Shown here: positions 1 through 8,958 of the stretch, in pieces
How the letters are laid out: every line of letters begins with the position of its first letter
Numbering within the stretch: the stretch's first letter is position 1
Assembly: GCF_015709525.1 (NCBI RefSeq)
Contig: NZ_JADNRA010000017.1
Span: 26,847 to 90,846 of the forward strand
Direction: 5' to 3'
Length of the DNA: 64,000 nt
From: Methylocystis sp. L43
Lineage (GTDB): Bacteria > Pseudomonadota > Alphaproteobacteria > Rhizobiales > Beijerinckiaceae
Notes under the pieces: model-generated
What the model saw: the letters and a program-made list of their open reading frames with translations, nothing else
What the model was told of the DNA's origin: nothing
Databases searched by the model: none
Translations under genes and position numbers: made by a program

Positions 1-675
1 CAGCTTCTAGTTGCTTATGGGGATCGGCCCGACAGGCAGGCTATCCATGCTGCTCTCCGTAAGGCTTTTGATACGTCGCAGGAATTCATTTCAGACGCTG
101 AATTAGAGCAACTGGAGACATTCGCCCGACGTATCCGCGGCGAAATTTTTTTCGCGTGCCGATGGCTGCTGGTAGAAGGGCCTTCCGACTATCATCTGGT
201 TCACGGGATTGCCAAGGGCTTGGGTTATGATCTCGACGAACACGGTGTTTCAGTCATTGATTTCCAGAACAACGGCAGTCCGGAAATCTTCGCTGTTCTC
301 GCGAGGGCGCTGGGTTATCCATGGCTGGCCGTCGTTGATGGTGATGCCGCTGGGCTCGACTATATCGCTAGAATTGCGGCACGAAGTTTTTCCGCCGACG
401 AGATTGCGCGGCGCACTTACTCGTTGCCAGCAGGCCATCTCGAACAGCAACTGGTCGCGGATGGGCTGCAGCCTGAACTTAAAGCGATCCTGATTTCTTT
501 CGGCAACGCAGCGGCAGCAAGCTTCGATGACGCAACGCTGATTGCGACGCTTGAGAATGACAAGATTGGCTATGCTGCCGTACTCGCAAAACAGTGCGCA
601 GAGAATCCTGTGCTGGCCCAACGCATGTCGGCACCTTTCCGCAACGCTATCCTGTCTCTGAGAGGCCTAACATGA
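1..675 (+). CDS. gajA: OLD-family TOPRIM nuclease, C-terminal part (GajA-like), 5' truncated by window
   Basis: The reading frame is open from base 1 and ends at TGA 673-675, so only the last 224 residues are present. The visible part is a TOPRIM domain: LLVEGPSDY (catalytic Glu about residue 59), then NNGSPEIF and VVDGD (Asp about 113 and 115). These are the metal-binding motifs of OLD-type nucleases. In the known family an N-terminal ABC-type ATPase precedes this domain; it would lie left of base 1. The stop overlaps the start of a UvrD-type helicase (ATGA), the pairing seen in class 2 OLD nucleases and in Gabija anti-phage systems, where GajA nicks DNA. The family call is firm. The Gabija call is inference from the two-gene architecture. 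Confidence 0.82.
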   Translation, partial: QLLVAYGDRPDRQAIHAALRKAFDTSQEFISDAELEQLETFARRIRGEIFFACRWLLVEGPSDYHLVHGIAKGLGYDLDEHGVSVIDFQNNGSPEIFAVLARALGYPWLAVVDGDAAGLDYIARIAARSFSADEIARRTYSLPAGHLEQQLVADGLQPELKAILISFGNAAAASFDDATLIATLENDKIGYAAVLAKQCAENPVLAQRMSAPFRNAILSLRGLT

Positions 676-2588
676 CCGATTCCGCCCTCAGCGTTGCCAT
701 GTCCGAATTGACGGAGGCACAGGCTGTCGCCGTCGCTTGGCGCGACGGACCGATGTTTGTGTTGGCAGGCCCCGGCTCCGGCAAGACTCGTGTGCTGACC
801 ACTCGGGTTGCCAAGCTGCTCGCCGACACCCCGGACCGCTCGTTTCGCGTTCTCGCCCTGACCTTCACCAACAAGGCCGCCGACGAGATGTCAGGCCGCG
901 TCACCGCACTCGTGCCCGAACAGGAACGGCGCGCGTTGGTCGGAACCTTTCATTCTTTCTGCATGCAGATGCTGCAACAACACGGCTCGCACATCGGTAT
1001 CAATCCAGACTTCGCGATCTATTCCCTCGATGTCGACCGTCAGGAAATCCTGCGAGATGCGATCAAACAGGCGGGTTTGGCAGCCGACGATATTCGTCTC
1101 CTCTCGACTATCGACAAACTCAAGTCCCGACTCGTCCAGCCATCAGGGTCGGCGCGATATTTCCGTGACCCGTCCGATGGAAAGCGCGTCGAGCAGGTTT
1201 ATACCGCTTACGAGGACGCCCTTACGCGGGCCAATGCCCTGGATTTCGGTTCGCTCATTGCCCAGGCCCATCGCCTCGTCACGAGCTTTCACGGGATCGC
1301 CGTACGTTATCGCAAGACCTACGCTTATTGGATGTTCGACGAATTCCAGGACACCACCGACGGGCAATACCAGCTGATCCGCGCGCTGGCGGGTGAAGAT
1401 TTCAAGAATGTTTTCGCGGTCGCTGACGACGACCAGATCATCTATCAGTGGAACGGCGCAAGTTATCAGCAGATCCAGCGGTTTCGAGCCGATTTTAGCC
1501 CCCAGGAGCTACAGCTTCCCACAAACTATCGTTGCCCACCAGCAATCGTCGCGGCGGCTAACCACCTTGTAGTACATAACATTCAGCGCACCACCGCCAA
1601 GCAGCCGCTGGAGGCGGGCAAGACCTCGCTACGATATCCTAATGAGCAGCACATCCGTGTCCTACGCTATTCCACCGATGAGGTGGAAGCGGCGTCGATC
1701 GCGGAGGGCATTTCTAAAATCGATCGTGCCCGGTGGGGCGAAGTAACTGTCCTGGCACGTACACGCTACCTGCTCGAAAAGCTGCAAGCCGCTCTGACCC
1801 GAAAGCAGGTCAGCGCGGTGATCTCCCAACGCCGCGACGATTTCAGGTCGCCTCAGTTCTTGTGGCTTGCCGCCGTCTTGCGTCAGGCTCTCCGGCCTCT
1901 CGATCGCCGCGCGCTCGAAATCCTAACGGGCGCGTTTAATCGCTGGTTCGGCACCGATACGCGGGTTGATCTTATCATCACCGCTACTGAACTCACCGAA
2001 CGATCCTTGCTCGATGAATGGGCCGTCGCGGTGAAAGCGGCCTTGAGCGAAAACCCGGGCGCGATTGCCCTGGTGGACCTCGCCGCAAAGTTCGCAAAGG
2101 AGCCCACACGATTTAGGTCGTTTATTGAAGCGGTCCTCACAAGAATTCCCGCACAAGATGACGAATCCAGCGACATTGCTGAAGATCGTGCGGCCTGGTC
2201 CGATTTGGTAAGAAGCATCGGAAAGACCCTCGGCCGCGATGCACCGCTCGAGCAGTTCCTGCAGGAACTGGCAATTCGTTCTAAAGAAGCTCCTGTCGGA
2301 AAGAATACGGTTACGCTTATGACCATTCATGGTGCCAAGGGAAAGGAATTCGATCACGTCTATGTGGTGGGTCTCGCAGAGGACATTCTTCCGAGTTTCC
2401 AGAGTCTCAAAGCTGGAGAGAACAGCCCGGAGATGGAGGAGGAGCGGAGAAACTGCTTCGTGGCCATCACCCGCGCGCGCGAATGGCTTTGCCTGTCCTA
2501 TGCAGACAGTTATCGAGGTTGGGGAAAACAGCCTTCACGTTTCCTGCGCGAAATGGGTGTTGATCTTCCCGTTACGCCGGCCGGGTGA
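672..2588 (+). CDS. gajB: UvrD/Rep-like superfamily 1 helicase (GajB-like)
   Basis: This is a 638-residue SF1A helicase. Motif I LAGPGSGKT lies at residues 32-39, followed by motif Ia (TFTNKAADEM), motif II (DEFQDT), motif III (DDDQIIYQWNGA), motif V (TIHGAKGKEFD) and motif VI (VAITRAREW). The ATG at 672 was chosen because it overlaps the upstream stop as ATGA, indicating translational coupling; an upstream in-frame codon at 594 would run deep into the nuclease gene. It is longer than the roughly 500-residue GajB of Bacillus. In Gabija the helicase-like subunit partners the TOPRIM nuclease in sensing or degrading phage DNA. Base composition is visibly less GC-rich than in the core genes to the right, consistent with acquisition by transfer. 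Confidence 0.88.
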   Translation: MTDSALSVAMSELTEAQAVAVAWRDGPMFVLAGPGSGKTRVLTTRVAKLLADTPDRSFRVLALTFTNKAADEMSGRVTALVPEQERRALVGTFHSFCMQMLQQHGSHIGINPDFAIYSLDVDRQEILRDAIKQAGLAADDIRLLSTIDKLKSRLVQPSGSARYFRDPSDGKRVEQVYTAYEDALTRANALDFGSLIAQAHRLVTSFHGIAVRYRKTYAYWMFDEFQDTTDGQYQLIRALAGEDFKNVFAVADDDQIIYQWNGASYQQIQRFRADFSPQELQLPTNYRCPPAIVAAANHLVVHNIQRTTAKQPLEAGKTSLRYPNEQHIRVLRYSTDEVEAASIAEGISKIDRARWGEVTVLARTRYLLEKLQAALTRKQVSAVISQRRDDFRSPQFLWLAAVLRQALRPLDRRALEILTGAFNRWFGTDTRVDLIITATELTERSLLDEWAVAVKAALSENPGAIALVDLAAKFAKEPTRFRSFIEAVLTRIPAQDDESSDIAEDRAAWSDLVRSIGKTLGRDAPLEQFLQELAIRSKEAPVGKNTVTLMTIHGAKGKEFDHVYVVGLAEDILPSFQSLKAGENSPEMEEERRNCFVAITRAREWLCLSYADSYRGWGKQPSRFLREMGVDLPVTPAG

Positions 2589-2636
2589 GCTTTCAATTGT
2601 GGAGTTTTTTCTGCGTTATCGATTGACGTCGGGGAT

Positions 2637-4085
2637 ATGAAGAAGCGAGTGAGAAATGCGCGACAGAGTCGAGCCGGCGTCATTGCCGTCGAACAGGCTT
2701 GTAACCGGCTTGACCTTATCTGGCGCAATCTGCTGGAGGAGGATGTCGGGGTTGACGGGACGATCGAGATCGCGCTCGGCGAATTCCCGACGGGAAAGCT
2801 CGTCGGTGCCCAGATCAAGTCGGGCATGAGTTACATCCGGTCGGAGACATCGACCTCCTTCAGATTCTATCCAGACAGTAATGACCTCGCCTACTGGCGC
2901 GAGCTGTCGATCCCGCTCATCCTATTCGTACACCATCCCGGTGAAGACCGCGTTTATTGGGTGGACATCACCCACCATGTCGAGTGCCGCGGCGACGATC
3001 CGTTGGGCGCTAGCTACATAGAATTTTCGAAGAACAACCAGGTCGACGCCGCGTTCGAAACCTATCTTCACGGACGGTTCGACTTGGTCGTGTACAGCGA
3101 CGACCAGTATGCGCAGTTGCGCCACGAACTTGAGACGCTGGTGCACACAGATGGCAGCGGTGGCGGAACGGTGAGCGTCAGCGCCCTAGATCTCTTTGTC
3201 GAGGGTCTATGGGGTCTTTGCAGCAAGCTGCAGTTTCATTCGAGCCTTCTCGCGGACATCATCCGCAAGTCAGTTCGGGACCGAGAGGGTGCGGTTCCTA
3301 TCACGTACACCTTCGACCGGGCTGTCCTCTACCCATTCTTTTCTCGCTATTTCAGTCTCCTGACCAGGCATCATCTCGCGCTGATCGACAGTGCCGACAT
3401 CAACAATTCGCTATACGCCAAGCTCGAATACCCCGCCTTCATCGCCGTCCTCACCACAAACGGACGACGGTTCGTCAAATATCTCCGGTCCACAGGGCGC
3501 GAGAATGTCCATGACAACCAGTTTCTCAGCCTTACGGCGCGTCCACATGTGCAAATCGAAGTCTATTCGAGCTTCGAACAAGTGGGCGGTCGCGCAAATT
3601 TCGGTCCGTTCACCGATGTCCTCGCGATCCGCTTCAATCCCTATCTCGACTATTACGAACTAACGCACATCTGTCGCTCATCACCGGAGGAGCAGCCAGT
3701 AGAGGTCGTCGACCAGACGGTCCATTATCACGAGCTGCGCGAGTACATCGCTAATCGGTTCGATGACGTCGACAAGGACAATCTCCTGTTCCGCTATCTC
3801 GACATACCGCTCAGCCCGCTTATCTGCTGGCTGGAAAGTTGGAACCCTAACCCGAGCGAGATGCCGACCAAGGAACTGCGCGGAAAGTCGGTCACCGATT
3901 GGGCAGGGCTTCATGACGAGATGATGGCGATCATGCCGGGTTCGGCAACGGTCACGGAGCCGCCGGAGATGGCTTTCCCTATTGAAGTTCTCGCCAGCGG
4001 GGAAAGACTGGCCAGAACTCCTGGCCTAGCCCGCCGCAAGCTTGCCCGAGGGCCCTTAGGAATGGGGCTTAAGCCTCCAATTTAG
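2637..4085 (+). CDS. DUF4365-type protein, predicted nuclease, third gene of the defence operon
   Basis: This 482-residue protein starts 48 bases after the helicase stop on the same strand. The N-terminal 150 residues match the DUF4365 pattern: VDGTIEI (Asp40, Glu44), then GAQIKSG (Gln59, Lys61). The D-E-QxK arrangement resembles the PD-(D/E)XK restriction nuclease core. An aromatic strand with FVHHPGEDRVYWVDI follows. I recognise nothing in residues 160-482. Position suggests it works with the OLD nuclease and helicase, either as an added effector nuclease or as an independent defence gene in the same operon. No hairpin separates it from the helicase. The domain call is fairly secure; the nuclease activity is inference. 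Confidence 0.7.
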   Translation: MKKRVRNARQSRAGVIAVEQACNRLDLIWRNLLEEDVGVDGTIEIALGEFPTGKLVGAQIKSGMSYIRSETSTSFRFYPDSNDLAYWRELSIPLILFVHHPGEDRVYWVDITHHVECRGDDPLGASYIEFSKNNQVDAAFETYLHGRFDLVVYSDDQYAQLRHELETLVHTDGSGGGTVSVSALDLFVEGLWGLCSKLQFHSSLLADIIRKSVRDREGAVPITYTFDRAVLYPFFSRYFSLLTRHHLALIDSADINNSLYAKLEYPAFIAVLTTNGRRFVKYLRSTGRENVHDNQFLSLTARPHVQIEVYSSFEQVGGRANFGPFTDVLAIRFNPYLDYYELTHICRSSPEEQPVEVVDQTVHYHELREYIANRFDDVDKDNLLFRYLDIPLSPLICWLESWNPNPSEMPTKELRGKSVTDWAGLHDEMMAIMPGSATVTEPPEMAFPIEVLASGERLARTPGLARRKLARGPLGMGLKPPI

Positions 4086-4548
4086 CTGGAGAGATCTTGC
4101 TGATTGCCGCGACGGATGGCAGCTGTCTCCCGATTGGTTCCTAAAACGGCCTGTCCGGAAATGGACCCAGCGGTCGCTCGGGTCGGGGCAATCAACATAT
4201 CCGGAAGCGGACGCTCCAGGGCTCGCTTTGGGTCAAACTGAGACATTAGTGGTCGGTCCGCCGCGACTCTGGCATTGGCGCGTCCATGAGATTGACCGAG
4301 GTGTAGTTCAGTTCTCTAGAATCGCAAATCGATCAGCGAGGCGCGCGGACTCTTCCGGGCAGACGTTGCGCAGCGGCTCCACGCCAGCCATGCTGCATCA
4401 TCTGCCGGCGCTGCCGATGCGCATCGCGCATGATCGCCGCCTTGTCTCATAATGGCCGATTGGTCTGAGTAAGCTGTCGGGCTTCACGTCTCGCCACCGT
4501 CGTCGGTAGCCGTGAAGCTGAGCCCGTTGAAGCCCTGAAGGGCTTTCG
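4086..4548. other. Intergenic gap between defence operon and phage-like module
   Basis: I see no credible gene here. A 74-codon plus-strand frame at 4228-4452 has no ribosome binding site and a composition unlike a protein. The two flanking operons converge on this stretch. I looked for a copy of the tRNA-Thr 3' end, which would mark an element boundary, and found none. Confidence 0.5.
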
Positions 4549-4842
4549 TTAGCCGCCTCTGCAACGCAGGATCGTTCGCGGCACGGTCAGCCGCTCAGGA
4601 CCACACAGCTCGCGCCGCCCGTGCAATGCGCTTCTTGAAGATCGCGCACGATCCTCCAATCCGAACGCTTCGGCGTCTTCCCGTGGCTCGCGCGACCAAC
4701 AGCGCGTCTTGCCGGAGGCCATCAAGCCAAAGGCGTATATCAATTCCGGCCCGGCGAAGCGCCCCCACAAAAGCGGCGGATGGACGCCCAGATCTTCCGC
4801 CTCTCGCAAGATGATGCGACGTTCAATCGCGACGGCGTTCAT
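4549..4842 (-). CDS. Small hypothetical protein, last gene of phage-like module
   Basis: A 97-residue frame starts at an ATG preceded by a very good ribosome binding site (AAGGAG, and GGAG again nearer the ATG). The longer reading to 5181 lacks this support. The first 55 residues look protein-like (MNAVAIERRIILREAEDLG and PPLLWGRFAGPELIYAFG). The last 40 are rich in Arg and Ser, so the gene may be frameshifted or decaying at its end. It follows the 215-aa coiled-coil gene after a 397-base gap that contains hairpins. The function is unknown. Confidence 0.5.
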   Translation of the reverse strand: MNAVAIERRIILREAEDLGVHPPLLWGRFAGPELIYAFGLMASGKTRCWSREPREDAEAFGLEDRARSSRSALHGRRELCGPERLTVPRTILRCRGG

Positions 4843-4863
4843 TCTCCTGCTCCTTACGAAATC

Positions 4864-5037
4864 GGACCGGGACCAGCGGCGCGGTTGATGACACGCCTGC
4901 CGGTCCCGACCCTTTTCGTCCGGCGGAGGGACGAACGACCGCCGGACGTTCCGCGCAGGAAGACGGAGGTCAAACCGCGCGGAAACTCCCTTCAATGTCG
5001 CCGGGATCGGGGTGGAAGCCTGACACCCCGATCCCGG
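4864..5037. repeat. Cluster of three GC-rich hairpins
   Basis: Three inverted repeats lie in a row in the gap between two minus-strand phage-module genes. The first is imperfect, with GGGACC at 4869-4874 facing GGTCCC at 4902-4907. The second is a perfect 9-bp stem (4918-4926 with 4939-4947). The third is a perfect 14-bp stem (5001-5014 with 5024-5037) with a 9-base loop. None is followed by a clear T run on either strand, so they are poor intrinsic terminators. A structured RNA, a processing site or an origin-like region are possible. Confidence 0.5.
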
Positions 5038-5239
5038 CTTTGCCCGGCGAGCCTGCTCCACAAGCGCCGAGCGGTCCGCGTGCAGGGCGAGACGCCCACC
5101 GCGCGCGGAAACTTCGAATTGCGCCCGCCCCGAGACGCCGCGCCTCGAACGCCCCGGAGCGGACTGGTCGTCGCCGGGCATGGGGGCGGCGGCGGCGACG
5201 TTTTCTTTCCCGCGATGAGGAGCCGCGAGAAAGAAACCA

Positions 5240-5887
5240 TCAACTCATCTTCGCGTCGGCGTCGCCGCATAACGCGCTGAACCATTCACGATGACGCTCG
5301 CCGCCGGGCGCACGTTCAATCGAGTTTGGCGAGCACCACGGCTGTTGCAGAAAGGATTCGATCGCCTGTCGACCTAGGCTTGCATGAGGCAACATGTGCG
5401 CGACCGCAATCAAGGTCGCCGACTCGGAAAGCACGGCTTGTCGTGCAGTTTCGGCGCGCGCGAGCATCGGCGTAACGTCAATCTCAGCGGCGGCGACTCG
5501 GCGCGCAGCGTCCGCGACACGATGCTTTGACATATCGAGCGCGATCAAACGCGCTTCGATCGCCTCTTCGGCGCTTTTGCGGGCGGCGCGCCAAACAGCG
5601 ATCTCGACTTCCGCTTCGTCGAGCTGCTTGCGCAGTTCGTCGACAGGGCTTTCCGTGATGACGTCGAGCCCGCCGGCAAGGCTGGCGATGAATGCGTCCG
5701 TCGAACCCGGCGCATCTTGTTCGGCTTCCTCAATCGCGCGTTCGAGCGCGCCGACCTTGCCGGCGGCGTCGGACCATTTTGTTTCCGCGTGGTGCGCGGC
5801 ACGTTTCGCCTCGTCCAGCGCGCGCTCTGCGAAGGTCTGCGACTCAATTTCTTGTCGCAGGCATTGGCGTTCGACTGATGCTGACAT
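5240..5887 (-). CDS. Hypothetical coiled-coil protein of phage-like module
   Basis: This 215-residue protein has a well-placed ribosome binding site (AAGAGGG, about 7 bases before the ATG). Residues 10-70 and 80-150 are rich in Ala, Glu, Lys and Arg with heptad-like spacing, suggesting two coiled-coil segments. The C-terminus (WCSPNSIERAPGGERHREW) is different in character. It sits downstream of the terminase and the 191-aa protein, where a tailed phage would carry portal or scaffold genes, but I see no motif of either. The function is unknown. Confidence 0.6.
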   Translation of the reverse strand: MSASVERQCLRQEIESQTFAERALDEAKRAAHHAETKWSDAAGKVGALERAIEEAEQDAPGSTDAFIASLAGGLDVITESPVDELRKQLDEAEVEIAVWRAARKSAEEAIEARLIALDMSKHRVADAARRVAAAEIDVTPMLARAETARQAVLSESATLIAVAHMLPHASLGRQAIESFLQQPWCSPNSIERAPGGERHREWFSALCGDADAKMS

Positions 5888-5899
5888 TGTGTGCCCTCT

Positions 5900-6475
5900 T
5901 TAGGCTTGCCGGATGCGCATCGCGCCGGGAAAGCGCCGGGCGTAGCCATCAATATCCGGCGTTACTTGGCGCTGCGGCTCCGGCGTGCAAACCGGCTCGA
6001 TTTTGATTCTCGCAGCGGACGGGAAACGCGCGGCATAAGCGATCTTCGCGTTCTTCGCGTCTTCGCCGATATCTTCGGGGCTGTTCGACGCGGCGCGTTG
6101 CTTTTTCGACGGCTGCGTCAGAATTTGTTTGACCGCCGCCAATTCGGTCGGCAGCAATTTCATTTCGAGAAGCGCCATAACGCGATCGACGACGCTCTGA
6201 TCGACGCCGTTCGACGTTTCGTTTTTCGTGCCGTCTTCTTCGACAGCGTTCTTCATTTTTCTCTTCAGTTCAGGAACGGCGACGTCACAAGTGAGGTCGC
6301 CCGATGTTGCGCGACAGACAGCGCCGACAACATCATCGAGACGGTCGGCGATGTTTCCGTCATCGCAGCCGATGAAAAACGGCGTGCAGTCAAGAGCGAA
6401 GCCCGGTCGCAGTTTCGGCGTGAGAAACTGACGCAAAGCGCGATGGGCCTTTTCGGTTTTCGTGTTGCGGATCAT
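5900..6475 (-). CDS. Hypothetical protein downstream of large terminase
   Basis: This 191-residue protein has a good ribosome binding site (AAGGAA) before ATG 6475. It contains the charged stretch KRKMKNAVEEDGTKNE in the middle and a basic C-terminus (RRFPGAMRIRQA). It lies 28 bases after terL and 12 bases before the 215-aa gene, so all three are probably cotranscribed. I recognise no family. It could be a small structural or regulatory protein of the element. Confidence 0.55.
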   Translation of the reverse strand: MIRNTKTEKAHRALRQFLTPKLRPGFALDCTPFFIGCDDGNIADRLDDVVGAVCRATSGDLTCDVAVPELKRKMKNAVEEDGTKNETSNGVDQSVVDRVMALLEMKLLPTELAAVKQILTQPSKKQRAASNSPEDIGEDAKNAKIAYAARFPSAARIKIEPVCTPEPQRQVTPDIDGYARRFPGAMRIRQA

Positions 6476-6503
6476 TGGACTATTCCTTCTGTTTTGAGTT
6501 GCA

Positions 6504-8009
6504 TCACATCGGGACGATCGGGACGCCGTTGCGCCTCGGGCGATTGTCGTGTCGCTCGCCGAGCCGTTGCCTGACGTAAGGCGACGGCTGCCCCGCCAGT
6601 TCGATCATTCGTTGCGTTGGGCGGAAGGCGCGCTTGCCGGCGGCGGCCAGCAGCAACGCGCCGCAAACGGCGTTGGCGACGTCATCATGACCGCCCGGCG
6701 GATGATCGATTGAGTCACGACCGCCGCGCGTCGTTCGACGTTCCAAACTAATGAGCTGGTTCACGAGTTTCGGATGGTCGAGCAATTCGCAACGCTGGCC
6801 GTTGTAGAGCGGAATTGAGTCCTTGTAGATTTCGACCTTCGGCTTCTCGGCGCTCTCGTATTTGATGCCGTAGCTCTTAAAACGGTCGGTCGGCCATTCG
6901 CCGGCATACTTGTCGCCGCGCACGGAATGCAGCCCGTAAGACTTCAACGTCTCCGCGAAGTCGGCGCAGACTTGGTCGGGTGAGAACGGCGGTTTAGCGG
7001 CGCGGATGCAATCGACGATGACGATATTGTTTTCGCGATGACAGATCGCGAGCGTCATGTCGTCGCTCGACCCTCCAGAGGGGTCGGCGAACGCTAAATA
7101 TCGCACGCCCGACATGGGCGGGATTTCGAAGCGGTTGGGAATGACGCACGCTTCGACGACTTCTCGCGGAAGGAACGCGTCGATATCATTTCTGAAATCG
7201 CCATACCACTCTGCTTGCGCCGATTGGGGATCACGTTCGACGGCGCGGTCGATAGTTTTCTGCGGCACCGTCTCGTTGAACTGCCGCGTCGCGCCCTTGG
7301 CGACGATGATCTGCGCGTCGCCTTTGTCGCCGTAGTGCTTCGCAAACATTGAATAGCCGAAACCGGCTTTGCGATAGGGCGAGCCAATCGTGTAGAGCTG
7401 GCCCTGTGTCGTCACGGTGCCGGGACGAATGGCGTCGATGATTTCGAAGTCCGGGTTGGCGCTATCTTCCGAGCGCCAGAAATTGATCTCGTCTGCGCAG
7501 ACGATGATGTAAGACGGCCCGCGCAATCCTCTAAAATCGGCAGGACGCACTTCGATCTCGACGGCGTTCGATAGTGACAGACTGAGCTGCGTGCGACCGA
7601 CGATCATCTTGCGCAGCGCTGGCGATTGATCGATTGCGCCTTCGATGTAGCGCAGCATGATTCTCGCCTGCTTCATATTCTCGGCGATCAGCAACGCGAC
7701 GCCTGTCTCGCCGGGAGACAAGCGGTCGGAGTAATCGCACAAGCAGGCCGCATAGGTGATCAGCGCGGCGAGGCCGGAACTCTTGCCGGAGCGGCGGCCG
7801 GCGAAGACGTGTGCTTCCTCGCAGCGTATGCCGGGCGAGACCTCGCGACCAGTGAGCGTGCGCCAATGCGTCATTTCGCTGGCCGTCAAAGGTTCGCCTT
7901 GGCTGGCGAGAAGAAGCGCACGCATCGCCTCACGAGTCGGGCCGCCCATGACGCCGCCGAGCAGGCTCGGGTCTTCGAGGGCTTGGCGAAGTGAGACGAG
8001 CGGCTTCAT
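6504..8009 (-). CDS. Phage terminase large subunit
   Basis: This 501-residue protein has an N-terminal packaging ATPase with Walker A AGRRSGKS (residues 70-77) and Walker B YIIVCADE (Asp-Glu 173-174). The C-terminal RNase H-like nuclease has FADPSGG (Asp 309), with a late HDD near residue 450. This is the motor and headful-cutting enzyme that drives DNA into a procapsid. ATG 8009 was preferred over TTG 8015 because a GAGG lies 9 bases upstream of it. It follows the 98-aa gene with a 2-base gap. No portal, protease or capsid gene follows, which is unusual for a complete prophage. The family call is firm. Confidence 0.88.
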   Translation of the reverse strand: MKPLVSLRQALEDPSLLGGVMGGPTREAMRALLLASQGEPLTASEMTHWRTLTGREVSPGIRCEEAHVFAGRRSGKSSGLAALITYAACLCDYSDRLSPGETGVALLIAENMKQARIMLRYIEGAIDQSPALRKMIVGRTQLSLSLSNAVEIEVRPADFRGLRGPSYIIVCADEINFWRSEDSANPDFEIIDAIRPGTVTTQGQLYTIGSPYRKAGFGYSMFAKHYGDKGDAQIIVAKGATRQFNETVPQKTIDRAVERDPQSAQAEWYGDFRNDIDAFLPREVVEACVIPNRFEIPPMSGVRYLAFADPSGGSSDDMTLAICHRENNIVIVDCIRAAKPPFSPDQVCADFAETLKSYGLHSVRGDKYAGEWPTDRFKSYGIKYESAEKPKVEIYKDSIPLYNGQRCELLDHPKLVNQLISLERRTTRGGRDSIDHPPGGHDDVANAVCGALLLAAAGKRAFRPTQRMIELAGQPSPYVRQRLGERHDNRPRRNGVPIVPM

Positions 8010-8011
8010 CG

Positions 8012-8308
8012 TCAATGGCCTCGCATGTCGGACGGCCGCCAGTCTCCGATCGCTTGCGTCGTGAGCCAGCGGTAGGCGATGCGCGCTCGAACGCGGGCCG
8101 TCATGCGCCGGCGCAGGGCCTCACGGGCGGGGGGTTCGCGCCAGACTCCGCGGGGGCAGCTTAACCATTCAGCGCAGCGGGCCGTGGCCAAGCGGGCCTC
8201 ATCGCGCGAGTTGGCGAAGATGGCGGCCGCGCGGGCGAGGTCGTCGTTCGACCATTGAACGAAAGCGTCGCCGAGAGCTTCGCCGGTATGTGGGAGGGCG
8301 GCCGTCAT
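8012..8308 (-). CDS. Small hypothetical protein between terminase genes
   Basis: A 98-residue Arg-rich protein coupled to the upstream gene by an ATGA overlap (8305-8308) and to terL by a 2-base gap. The sequence (WSNDDLARAAAIFANSRDEA and RRRMTARVRARIAYRWL) predicts helices with a basic face, so DNA binding is possible. Its position between a TerS-like gene and terL suggests a packaging role, but there is no recognisable domain. Confidence 0.55.
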   Translation of the reverse strand: MTAALPHTGEALGDAFVQWSNDDLARAAAIFANSRDEARLATARCAEWLSCPRGVWREPPAREALRRRMTARVRARIAYRWLTTQAIGDWRPSDMRGH

Positions 8309-8850
8309 TCTGGCGTCTCCTCGCCGGCAAGGGCGTCAGAACGCGGCTGCGGGGCGGGATGGGCGCGCGAAGCGCCGTTTGTCGCTACGGGAGGGCCTTC
8401 CGGCGGCTTCGACGCTGTGGCGGCGCTCGCTGCAGCTTTGGCGGCATAGCCGGCGACGATGTCGGCGAGTGTGGGCGTAACGTCGCGCACGGCTCGGTCT
8501 AAGCCTATCGTCTCGGATATCCTCCGAACGTGGCTACTCAATCTCGCGAGCAAATCGACGTCGATCTCTTCGCCGTTCGCGAGCTGAACCTCCATCTTCT
8601 CGCATTCTAGGATCAGAGCTGCACAGCGCCTGATTAAGCTCAGGCGCAATTCGGTGAGGTTTTCGAGGCCGCCGGCCTCATTGGCGAGCATCCCGACCAT
8701 GTCACGGTAACGTCTAGCCCAAGGCGACCTACCGTCCGCTGCGATGAAGAGCGAGCCGACTGTCACAGGCCCGCCTCGTAGGCGTGCATTCGTGACGCGG
8801 CTTCTAGCGGCGGCCTTCAAAAGTCCGTTCGGTGCGCTGTTCGTGCTCAT
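8305..8850 (-). CDS. Possible terminase small subunit
   Basis: A 181-residue protein heading the terminase gene set. The middle (residues 45-115) is helical, including LTELRLSLIRRCAALILECE; the C-terminal 50 residues are Ala/Pro-rich and probably disordered. Small terminase subunits usually lie just upstream of terL, bind the pac site and form rings, so the call rests on position and size only. The start at 8850 has no clear ribosome binding site. Other roles are possible. Confidence 0.45.
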   Translation of the reverse strand: MSTNSAPNGLLKAAARSRVTNARLRGGPVTVGSLFIAADGRSPWARRYRDMVGMLANEAGGLENLTELRLSLIRRCAALILECEKMEVQLANGEEIDVDLLARLSSHVRRISETIGLDRAVRDVTPTLADIVAGYAAKAAASAATASKPPEGPPVATNGASRAHPAPQPRSDALAGEETPE

Positions 8851-8958
8851 TTATCATACGTAGTGCGGGCGTTACGCGATGTGAATGGTATTAACATTGA
8901 CCGCCAGACCCAGGATTTTGAGACGTCCGGCGGCGCGGCTTGTGTCCCTCACAGTGCC

